Shown here one piece after another: positions 40,671-47,625 of a stretch of DNA of 55,526 bases (positions are counted from its first letter, which is position 1; the number at the start of each line of letters is the position of its first letter). This stretch comes from Neoluteolibacter marinus (GTDB lineage Bacteria; Verrucomicrobiota; Verrucomicrobiia; Verrucomicrobiales; Akkermansiaceae). Below the pieces are notes generated by a model. It was not told where the DNA came from. It saw only the letters and a list, made by a program, of their open reading frames with translations, and did not search any database. The stretch spans positions 1-55,526 of the forward strand of contig NZ_JACZFQ010000091.1 in assembly GCF_014904755.1 (NCBI RefSeq), given 5' to 3'. Made by a program: the position numbers and the translations under genes.

Positions 40671-41999
40671 TCACTTCAACGGGAAGTAAATCGAGTAGCG
40701 TTCGAGCCCGATGCGGTGGAACGGCAGCATCGGCCGCGGGCCGGTGGTGGTCGCGAGGGTATAGCGGAGCTCATCGCCGGCGGACCGCGTCAAAAGCCCG
40801 GCGCCACCGCCGCGCGGCACCGCGGGAACCTTGTCCGGGTCCATCTCCTTGCGGACGAGCTGGATGAAGGGAACGCTGCCATCGGCGTAGAAGTCGGATT
40901 TCTCCAGCCCTTCGCGGCCGAGCGGGGCGGCCAGCAGGAGGGGACCGTGGAAAAACGCCGCGTAGCCGCCGCCGGCGCTGGTTTCGATGCGCGGCGCGGT
41001 GGGGAAGTAGGCTTGGAGGACGTCGCCGCCGCTCCAGGTCCGTTGGAGATCGAAGTAGCTGCCGGCGTGGACTTCCTGGCCGAGGTCCTTGCCGTTGAGG
41101 CGGAAGCGGACCTTCGCCGCATCGACCCAGCCGGGGATGCGGACCGACAGGGTGAAGTCGGCCGGCCGGTCGGCCTTCACGCCGAGCGTGACGATGCCGT
41201 CGTCCGGGTAGGCGGTGGTTTGGCGCAATTCGATGCCCTTCTCCCGCCAATGCACCACCGACGGGATGAAGAGGTTGACCATCAGCCGCCGGTCGTTGGC
41301 CGAGTAGATGTAGGAACCGTAGCGGCCGTGGTTTTCCATGCCGCTGCCGACGCAGCACCAGAAGGCATCGAAGGGCTGCGAGTAGCGCTTTTAGTGGCCG
41401 GGCCGGGTGTGGGTGTAGTAGGCGAAGCCGTTGCCGGGTGCGGGGCCGATGGACGGCAGGATGTGATTGTAGAGGGCGCGCTCGATGTCGTCGGCGTAGC
41501 GGGCCTCGGGCTGAAGCTCGTGGAGCTGGCGGGTCAGCTTGAGGAGATTGTAGGTGTTGCAGGTCTCGGGACCGCAGATCTCGGTCAGCTTGCGGTCGAA
41601 GTCGGCCGGGGGAATGAAGGCCTCCCAGATGCTGTTGCCGCCGAAGGCGAAGGTTTACTGGTGGAGGACCGCTTCGCGGAAATTCCGCGCCGCCGTGTGC
41701 CAGCGCGGCTCGCCGGTGGCCGCGAACATCCAGGCGCAGGCGCTGAGGTAGTGGCTGACGATGGCCGATCCGTTCTTCTCCCAACCGCCGCAGAGCGGTG
41801 CCTCCGGCTTCAGGCCTGCCGCGGCGCGCATGCCGGAAAGCAGGCGATCGGATTCCAGCTCCAGCAGGTAGTCCAGATCCCGCCGCTGGGCGTCCTTGAA
41901 CGGACTGTCCAGCAGCCGGACGTCCCCGACGGGCACCGCCGGCATCTCCAGGCGGGGGATTCCGGCGCTCGCCACGTCGGCCAGCAGAGGGAAAAACAT
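40671..41999 (-). pseudogene. Decayed GH127 (DUF1680) beta-L-arabinofuranosidase gene
   Basis: One continuous frame from ATG 41999 (signal-like MFFPLLADVASA) gives a GH127 protein interrupted by two in-frame TAA codons, at 41655-41657 (VLHQ-stop-TFAFGGNS) and 41391-41393 (TRPGH-stop-KRYSQPFDAFW). In the family both positions are tyrosine, so each fits a TAC-to-TAA change. Active-site motifs survive: CGPETCNTYN and the FWCCVGSGMENH pair with the catalytic cysteine. The N-terminal part appears fused at MFAATGEP directly to the segment before FGGNS. About 150-170 residues normally lying between, including the FGGMNE motif, would then be lost. It once removed beta-1,2-linked arabinofuranose from glycans; now almost certainly inactive. 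Confidence 0.85.
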
Positions 42000-42059
42000 T
42001 AAACAAGCGCGTTTCACGGGGCAAATTGCCAGCGATCGGGAGATTTCTCGCAAGGAAGG

Positions 42060-42131
42060 GCGATCTTTTTCACCGGAAGTCGCGCTTCGCCTTCTCCGCT
42101 CTTGGCGGGTCGGGCTCCGCCCCTACAATTC
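42060..42131. repeat. Dispersed-element-like leader with hairpin before mgtE
   Basis: The sequence between the GH127 remnant and mgtE contains CGCTTCGCCTTCTCCGC and GGCGGGTCGGGCTCCGCCCC. The latter folds with a GGCGG (42104-42108) / CCGCC (42117-42121) stem just before the mgtE start. It resembles short intergenic repeat sequence rather than a riboswitch. No M-box could be recognised. Confidence 0.35.
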
Positions 42132-42135
42132 CGCC

Positions 42136-43533
42136 ATGCCGGATGACGAAGCCACCCTCCCCGTCGAAGACCTGCTGCGTGCGGTCGATGCGGAGGATCG
42201 CAGCGCCATTCGCGCGCTGGCCGAGGAAATCCACTACGCCGACCTGGCGCACGCCTACCAGGAAATCGAGGCGGACCAGCGCGAGCAGTTCCTGAAGACC
42301 ATCGGCCCGGCCGAGGCGGCGGACATGATCGTCGAGCTGCCCGACACGATGATCGAGGAGGCGCTTGATGCCTTCAGCCCCTCCGAGCTCAAGGTGCTGT
42401 TCCGCGAACTTTCCGACGACGACCGCGTCGACGTGCTGCAGGACGTGGGCGACGAGGCCCGGCTGCGCTTCCTCGGCCTGCTCGGACCGGAGGACGAGGA
42501 GCTCACCCGTTCGCTGCTCAAATACGAGCACGACACCGCCGGCGGCCGGATGACCACCAAGACCGGCCGGGTTTTCGCCAACCAGACGGTCAAGCAGGCG
42601 ATCGAGATGCTGCGCCGCAGCCAGGAGTCGACCGAGACCCTGAGCCGGATCTTCGTGGTCGATGCCAAGGGCAGGCTGATTGGCAAGCTGCGCTTCCGCG
42701 ACCTCGCCTTCAACACCTGGGACACGCCGATCCGCGACATCATGCGCGAGATCGGCCCCGAGCGCGTGCTGGCCTCGGCCGACCAGGAAGAGGCGGCCAA
42801 CATGCTGCTGAAATACGACCTCATCGCGCTGCCGGTGATCGATGAATTCGAGCACCTGCTCGGCATCATCACCCACGACGACGCGATGGAGATCCTGCAG
42901 GAAGAAAGCACCGAGGACATCGAGAAGATCGCGGGTATCGGCGGCGACCAGTCGGAGGAGACCTACCTCAACACCTCCATCCTCACCCAGTTCCGCAAGC
43001 GCGCCGGCTGGCTGACCGGGCTGGCTTTCGTATCGATCATTTCCGGTTACGTGATGATGCGCTTCGGCACAGTCCTCAGCCAGGTGTTCCTGCTGTCCCT
43101 GTTCCTGCCGATGGTGGTGGCGGCCGGCGGCAATACCGGCGGCCAGGCCTCGACGATGGTCATCCGCGCGATGTCGCTGGGCGAGATCGAGCCCGGCCAG
43201 GCCCTGCGGGTGTCGTGGAAGGAACTGCGCACCGGCTTTTTCCTCGGGCTGCTGCTCGGGACCTGCATGGCGGTTTTCACCCTGTTCATCCTGCCCGCCT
43301 TCCAGATCAAGCTCCCCGAAGGCATGACCCTGCCGAAGATGGCTCTGACCGTGGCCGTCGCCCTCACCAGCCAGGTGACCTCGGCGACCTTCCTCGGCTC
43401 GCTGCTGCCGCTCGGCGCGCGGGCGGTGAAGCTCGACCCGGCGGTGGTCTCGGCCCCGGCGATCGCGGCGATCGTCGATGTCTCGGGCATGGTGATCTAT
43501 TTCACCGTCGCCCGGGCAATCCTGGGCCTCTGA
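42136..43533 (+). CDS. mgtE: Magnesium transporter MgtE
   Basis: 465 residues from ATG 42136. The normal three-part layout: an acidic alpha-helical N-domain (about 10-135; ELPDTMIEEALDAFSPSEL, LSDDDRVDVLQDV), two CBS domains (145-255; ESTETLSRIFVVDAKGRLIG, ALPVIDEFEHLLGII), a connecting plug helix, and five transmembrane helices (about 290-465). Pore-region motifs FLPMVVAAGGNTGGQASTMV and AIVDVSGMVIYF are present. It imports Mg2+ with gating by the CBS/N domains when cellular Mg2+ is high. Monocistronic; its start follows a hairpin-bearing leader. Confidence 0.95.
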   Translation: MPDDEATLPVEDLLRAVDAEDRSAIRALAEEIHYADLAHAYQEIEADQREQFLKTIGPAEAADMIVELPDTMIEEALDAFSPSELKVLFRELSDDDRVDVLQDVGDEARLRFLGLLGPEDEELTRSLLKYEHDTAGGRMTTKTGRVFANQTVKQAIEMLRRSQESTETLSRIFVVDAKGRLIGKLRFRDLAFNTWDTPIRDIMREIGPERVLASADQEEAANMLLKYDLIALPVIDEFEHLLGIITHDDAMEILQEESTEDIEKIAGIGGDQSEETYLNTSILTQFRKRAGWLTGLAFVSIISGYVMMRFGTVLSQVFLLSLFLPMVVAAGGNTGGQASTMVIRAMSLGEIEPGQALRVSWKELRTGFFLGLLLGTCMAVFTLFILPAFQIKLPEGMTLPKMALTVAVALTSQVTSATFLGSLLPLGARAVKLDPAVVSAPAIAAIVDVSGMVIYFTVARAILGL

Positions 43534-43622
43534 GATCCAGCGCCTTGCCGGCCGGCCAAGTGACAGGATCGGGTGCGTTTTACGATTGACCCCGGGAGGG
43601 CTTTGCGGCCCTCTTCCGGCTC

Positions 43623-43639
43623 TTGCGACGCATTCGCAA
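43623..43639. promoter_or_regulatory. Fur-like palindromic operator upstream of TonB receptor
   Basis: TTGCGA-N5-TCGCAA, a perfect 6+6 palindrome, followed by an AT-rich TAAATAT stretch, 27 bp before the receptor ATG. The same sequence with one mismatch precedes the ExbB/TonB operon at 49736-49752. Sequence and positions fit a Fur-type metal-responsive repressor site. Confidence 0.6.
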
Positions 43640-43666
43640 TAAATATCCTCTTTGAAGTGCCCTGTC

Positions 43667-45871
43667 ATGAACCCCAGCACCCGAATTGAACTCACCACCA
43701 CCGCCGCGCTGCTCGCGGTGATCACCGCGGCCTCTGCCCAGGATGCCATGACGCCGATCGACAACACGCTCGAAGGCCTGACGGTGGTCGGCAGTGCCGA
43801 GGAAATCTGGACCCTGCCGGGCTCCGCCTACTACGTGGACACCGAGGAGATCCGCGAGCACGGCTACACCAGCATCAACCAGGTGCTGGCCAAAGTGCCG
43901 GGCGTGTATGTCCGCGAGGAGGACGGTTTCGGCAACTTTCCCAACGTCTCGCTGCGCGGCGCCGACGGCACCCGCAGCCAGAAGGTGACGATCATGGAAG
44001 ACGGCATCCTGACCGCGCCGTCGCCGTACTCCGCTCCGGCCGCCTATTACTCGCCGAAAGTGGCGCGCATGTCGGGCGTCGAAGTGCTGAAAGGCTCCAG
44101 CCAGGTCCGCTACGGCCCGCACACCACCGGCGGCGTGCTCAATTTCCTCTCCACCGAGATCCCGGACGAGGCGACCTTCTACTCGCGCACCACCGGCGGC
44201 AGCTACGGCACCTTTTTCAACCACACCTACTACGGCGACACGATCGAGACCGAGGCCGGCCGCTTCGGCTACCTGCTCGAGGTGATGGCGCAGACCACCG
44301 ACGGCTTCCGTGACATCGATGGTGGCGGTGACAGCGGCTTCGACCTGGTCGAGCCGATGATCAAGTTGTTCTGGGAGCCGAACACCGCGCTCAAGCAGCG
44401 CTTCGAGTTCAAGTTCGGCGCCAGCGACCAGGAGGCCGACGAAACCTACCTCGGCTTGAGCGAATTCGACGTCCGGGCCTTCCCCGACCGCCGCTACGCC
44501 GCGACCCGCTTCGATTCCTTCGACTCCGAAGCGACCCGCACCTACCTGAAATGGATCGCCGAACCGAGCGACCTGCTGCGGATCGAAAGCGCGGCCTACT
44601 TCAACACCTTCAACCGCAGCTGGGACAAGCTCGACCAGGTGAACGGCACCTCGCTGCACCAGGCGCTGCTCGATCCGGCCCGCGTCGCGGTGCTCAACGG
44701 CTCGGCGGCGGGGACCCTCCGCACCACCGACAACATGCGCGACCACGAGGCCTTCGGCTGGCAGAACCAGGCGAACTTCCGTTTCGATACCGGCCCGCTC
44801 GCCCACGACCTGGCCGTCGGGTTCCGCCTCCACTACGACCGCGAGGACCGCCTCCAGCAGCGCGACACCTACACCGGCAACGGCGCCGGCAACTTCGCGC
44901 TGACCGGTGCCACGCCGATCACCTTCGGCGGCATCAACGAGGTCTTCGCCACCGCCCTCTTCGTCGAGGATGAGATCAAGACCGGTCGCCTGACCTTGCG
45001 CCCCGGCGTCCGCTACGAGTTCCTCGATCTCGACTACACCAACTCCGGCTGGAGCCAGTTCTCGGGCAACGAGAACCTGTTCATGGCCGGCATCGGCGCG
45101 AACTACGAACTCGACGACTGCAACAGCATCATCGGCGGCATCTACCGCGGCATGTCGTCGCCGGCGCCGAACGCCTACCTCACCGCCGGCACCGAGGCCG
45201 AGGAAAGCCTCGGCTATGAGATTGGATGGCGCCACCGCCGCGACGCGTTCAGCGCGGAGCTTGTCGGCTTCTACACCGACTTCGACCAGCTGATCTCCAC
45301 CGACGCCGGCTTCGGCGTGGGCGCGCCCAGCCAGAACGCCGGCGAGGCGGACATCATCGGCATCGAGTCGCTCGTCCAGTACGACGCCGGCCAGGCCGCC
45401 GGTTGGGCGCTGAGCGTGCCGACCTATGTCAGCGCCACCTGGACCAGCGCCGAGTTCAAGAACACCACCAGCTTCCTGGCCGGCGGCGGCGACGCCGTCT
45501 ATCAGGGCGGCCGCGACGGCAACGAGATCCCCTACGTCCCGGACTGGAAGCTTGCCGCCGGCATCGGCGTGGCGGGTGAAAAGTGGGGCGTGAACCTCGA
45601 CATGTACTACGTCAATACGAGCTGGGGCACCGGCTTCAACGGCGACTCGCGTGCCGCGCTGACCGGCGGCACCCCGACGATCCGCGACGGCAAGATCGAC
45701 GCCCTGCTGACTTTCGATCTCACCGGCCACTACCAGGTGACCGAGAACGTCAGGCTGGTCGGTGGCATCACCAACCTCTTCGACGAACGCGGGATCGTCA
45801 GCCGCATCCCGGAAGGCCCGCGCACCAACGCGCCGCGCATGTGGTTCACCGGGGCCGAGCTGACTTTCTAA
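43667..45871 (+). CDS. TonB-dependent outer-membrane receptor (FecA-like)
   Basis: 734 residues from ATG 43667. Signal peptide RIELTTTAALLAVITAASA. TonB box-like LEGLTVVGSAEE near 35-46. Plug domain (50-165): TSINQVLAKVPGVYVREEDG, NVSLRGADGTRSQKVTIMED, VEVLKGSSQVRYGPHTTGG. The 22-strand barrel follows and ends FTGAELTF with terminal Phe. The plug motifs recall Fe(III)-citrate receptors, but another chelate such as Ni or Co is possible given the CnrYXH-like genes directly downstream. It has a Fur-like operator upstream and a terminator hairpin 28 bp after the stop. Energised by the ExbB/ExbD/TonB operon at 49770. Confidence 0.93.
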   Translation: MNPSTRIELTTTAALLAVITAASAQDAMTPIDNTLEGLTVVGSAEEIWTLPGSAYYVDTEEIREHGYTSINQVLAKVPGVYVREEDGFGNFPNVSLRGADGTRSQKVTIMEDGILTAPSPYSAPAAYYSPKVARMSGVEVLKGSSQVRYGPHTTGGVLNFLSTEIPDEATFYSRTTGGSYGTFFNHTYYGDTIETEAGRFGYLLEVMAQTTDGFRDIDGGGDSGFDLVEPMIKLFWEPNTALKQRFEFKFGASDQEADETYLGLSEFDVRAFPDRRYAATRFDSFDSEATRTYLKWIAEPSDLLRIESAAYFNTFNRSWDKLDQVNGTSLHQALLDPARVAVLNGSAAGTLRTTDNMRDHEAFGWQNQANFRFDTGPLAHDLAVGFRLHYDREDRLQQRDTYTGNGAGNFALTGATPITFGGINEVFATALFVEDEIKTGRLTLRPGVRYEFLDLDYTNSGWSQFSGNENLFMAGIGANYELDDCNSIIGGIYRGMSSPAPNAYLTAGTEAEESLGYEIGWRHRRDAFSAELVGFYTDFDQLISTDAGFGVGAPSQNAGEADIIGIESLVQYDAGQAAGWALSVPTYVSATWTSAEFKNTTSFLAGGGDAVYQGGRDGNEIPYVPDWKLAAGIGVAGEKWGVNLDMYYVNTSWGTGFNGDSRAALTGGTPTIRDGKIDALLTFDLTGHYQVTENVRLVGGITNLFDERGIVSRIPEGPRTNAPRMWFTGAELTF

Positions 45872-45898
45872 CATTCATCTGTTTGCGCATCGGCCGGG

Positions 45899-45924
45899 CC
45901 GGGGTCTCCTCACGGGGACTCCGG
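45899..45924 (+). terminator. Hairpin terminator after the TonB receptor gene
   Basis: An 11-bp stem (CCGGGGTCTCC at 45899-45909 with GGGGACTCCGG at 45914-45924, two G-T pairs) around a TCAC loop, then a pyrimidine-rich stretch with TTTT at 45933. It separates the receptor from the sigma-factor locus. Confidence 0.5.
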
Positions 45925-45975
45925 TCCTGCCATTTTCGCCTAGCCCGCCGGAATCCGGGGGGTAGATTCGCCGCA

Positions 45976-46242
45976 ATGACGCCGACGCTCGAGGACACCT
46001 TGGATCGCGCCCGCCGGGACCGTCCCGGAGCCCTGCCCGCGGACTTTTCCTCCGCCTTGATGGCGCGGATCGCGGCGGAAGGGGAGCGGTTCCGGATCGG
46101 CCCGCAGCTTGCCGTCGCCCTTGCCGCCGCGGTGATGCTCGCCGCCACGGCGATCGGCCGCTGGCAGTCGCACGGGGGTGAGCGCCCGACGCTGACCGTA
46201 TTCGGCACCGCCTCCACCAGCTCGCCCTTCGTGAATCCGTGA
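45976..46242 (+). CDS. CnrY-like membrane anti-sigma factor
   Basis: 88 residues from ATG 45976. A 40-residue cytoplasmic N-terminal part with a helical amphipathic region (LEDTLDRARRDRPGALPADF) precedes one transmembrane helix (about 44-61, LAVALAAAVMLAATAIGRW) and a short periplasmic tail. This is the size and topology of CnrY/NccY, which hold the ECF factor CnrH at the membrane through a cytoplasmic segment. Sequence similarity is low, so the call rests on topology and on its place directly before CnrX-like and CnrH-like genes. The stop overlaps the next GTG start. Confidence 0.72.
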   Translation: MTPTLEDTLDRARRDRPGALPADFSSALMARIAAEGERFRIGPQLAVALAAAVMLAATAIGRWQSHGGERPTLTVFGTASTSSPFVNP

Positions 46243-46673
46243 GGCGCCCCGCGGCCATCGCCCTGTGGGCCACCGCGACGGTTGCCCTCGCGGGAGTCAC
46301 CGCGTTCCTGGTGTCCCGGCCGGACCACCACCACGCGGGATCGGAGGAGGACTTCCACCAGTGGATGCACGATCAGTTGCACATCAGCGTGGAACAGGAA
46401 GCGGCGCTTGCCCCGTTCGAGAAGTCCTTCGAGAAGGAGCGGTTGCGGCTCCGTGATGAGATCGCAGGGGCCGGCCGTGCCCTCGCCGACGCGGTGCGGC
46501 AGGGCGATCCGGATTCGCCGGAAATCAAGCAGGCCCTGACCCGCCTCAACTCGCTTCAGGCCGAGCTCCAGCGGGCGACCTTGGAGCATTTCTTCGCGAT
46601 GAAGGAGCACCTCGATCCCGGCCAGGCGGAGAAACTCCTGCAATGGACCCATGACAGCATCGTCCCTGAATAG
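46239..46673 (+). CDS. CnrX-like periplasmic Ni/Co sensor (heavy-metal resistance fold)
   Basis: 144 residues from GTG 46239, overlapping the previous stop. N-terminal anchor helix (9-27), then a four-helix CnrX/ZraP/CpxP-type domain. Motif FHQWMHDQLHIS gives His40 and His44, APFEKSF gives Glu61, and EHFFAMKEHL gives His117 and Met121. In CnrX the metal ligands are His42, His46, Glu63, His119 and Met123, the same five residues with a constant offset of two. It should therefore sense Ni2+ or Co2+ in the periplasm and trigger release of the sigma factor through the CnrY-like protein. Its 3' end overlaps the sigma gene by 23 bp. Confidence 0.87.
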   Translation: MRRPAAIALWATATVALAGVTAFLVSRPDHHHAGSEEDFHQWMHDQLHISVEQEAALAPFEKSFEKERLRLRDEIAGAGRALADAVRQGDPDSPEIKQALTRLNSLQAELQRATLEHFFAMKEHLDPGQAEKLLQWTHDSIVPE

Positions 46674-47241
46674 TGCCCTCGGCTGTGCCGCCCTGCCGGC
46701 GGTCGCGACGCCGGACGAGGCCCTCGAGGCGGGTCTGGTGGAGGCCGCGCAAGGCGGCTGCCCGGACGCTTTCCGCTCCCTGGTCGAGCGTCACCAGCAG
46801 CGGATCTATCACTTTTGCTTCCACTACCTCCGCCATGCCTGCGAGGCCCGCGAAGCCTGTCAGGACACCTTCATCCGGGCGCATCGGGCGCTCGGGAGCT
46901 ACCGGCCGCGGGCCCGCTTCAGCACCTGGCTGTTCCGGATCGCGCTCAACCTCTGCCGCGACCGTGCCCGTCGCCGGCGCGTGCCGACGGAAGCGATCGA
47001 TCCCGAACTGCCCTGTCCGCGCGGCGCGCCCGACGATTCGGCGATGCGCGACGCCGACCTGGCCAAGCTCGACCGCGGCCTCGCGGCCCTGCCGGAGAAG
47101 TTCCGCGCGGTGATCGTGTTGAGCTGCCTCGACGGCCTCAGCCACGCCGAGTGCGCGGCGGTCTTGAAATGCTCCGAGCGCTCGGTCGAAGGCCGGCTCT
47201 ACCGGGCCCGGCGGAAGCTCGCGGCGTGGTGGGAGGAGTAG
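46651..47241 (+). CDS. ECF RNA polymerase sigma factor, CnrH-like
   Basis: 196 residues. Region 2 (30-105): DAFRSLVERHQQRIYHFCFH, EACQDTFIRAHRALGSYRPR, then FSTWLFRIALNLCRDRARRR. Region 4 (140-195): LPEKFRAVIVLSCLDGLSHA, ECAAVLKCSERSVEGRLYRA. This is a standard ECF factor with both DNA-binding regions intact. It is the third gene of a Y-X-H order identical to the Cupriavidus cnrYXH locus, with overlapping genes. Its targets are not known; the adjacent TonB receptors are the nearest candidates. A VOC-gene remnant begins right at its stop codon. Confidence 0.93.
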   Translation: MTASSLNSALGCAALPAVATPDEALEAGLVEAAQGGCPDAFRSLVERHQQRIYHFCFHYLRHACEAREACQDTFIRAHRALGSYRPRARFSTWLFRIALNLCRDRARRRRVPTEAIDPELPCPRGAPDDSAMRDADLAKLDRGLAALPEKFRAVIVLSCLDGLSHAECAAVLKCSERSVEGRLYRARRKLAAWWEE

Positions 47242-47491
47242 GGTTCTCCGTCAGCCTGCGAGAGCGGGGTGGCGGGCCCACGTTCAAGCACAGCGAGGCG
47301 TTTTCGTTCCAGGTCGCGACCGACACCCAGGAGCAAACGGACCGCCATTGGGATGCGATCGTCGGCAACGGCGGCGAGGAAAGCGCCTGCGACTGGTGCC
47401 CGGACCGCTGGGGGATTTCCTGGCAGATCACGCCCCGCATTCTCACCGGGGCCCTGCCCGCCGGCGGGGACGAGGCGAGGAACGTAGCGCG
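47241..47491 (+). pseudogene. C-terminal remnant of a VOC/PhnB-type (3-dmu-9_3-mt) protein
   Basis: Frame starting at 47241 reads GGGPTFKHSEAFSFQV, TQEQTDRHWDAIVGNGGEES and CDWCPDRWGISWQITPRIL. This is the C-terminal half of a glyoxalase-superfamily PhnB-like protein (usual GGPxFxFxEAxSFxV ... CGWxxDRFGLSWQxxP). There is no start codon or N-terminal half, since the reading begins at the sigma-factor stop. After NVARLF the frame runs into an inverted-repeat element and stops at 47538. Truncated on both sides and not a functional gene. Confidence 0.75.
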
Positions 47492-47612
47492 ACTTTTCAA
47501 GTTGCGGGCGGGTGCAGCCGAGTTCGGCCCGACGGATTGAAGCCATGATCCGGTGTCCGAACCGCAAGGTTCCAGAGCGCCGGCAGATGCGCGCAACTTG
47601 AAAAGTTACGTT
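47481..47612. repeat. Inverted-repeat (MITE-like) element truncating the VOC remnant
   Basis: ACTTTTCAAGTTGCG at 47492-47506 is perfectly complementary to CGCAACTTGAAAAGT at 47592-47606. Outer AACGTA (47481-47486) and TACGTT (47607-47612) extend the match; the left arm has an extra GCGCG between the two blocks. The 132-bp unit has no coding capacity and sits between the VOC remnant and the second TonB receptor. Confidence 0.65.
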
Positions 47613-47625
47613 ACTTCCGTGGGAT

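Noticed and set aside
41391-41657. TAA read as tyrosine (genetic-code change or programmed readthrough)
   Set aside because: Only this gene needs it. No other intact gene in the window needs an internal TAA read through, and the same gene also appears to have an internal deletion. Decay is simpler.
42060-42131. Magnesium riboswitch in the mgtE leader
   Set aside because: Leader too short and only a 5-bp stem; no M-box-like arrangement is visible.
43580-45874. Open frame antisense to the first TonB receptor
   Set aside because: Val/Gly/Ala-rich shadow with no motif; the receptor on the plus strand has full plug and barrel features.
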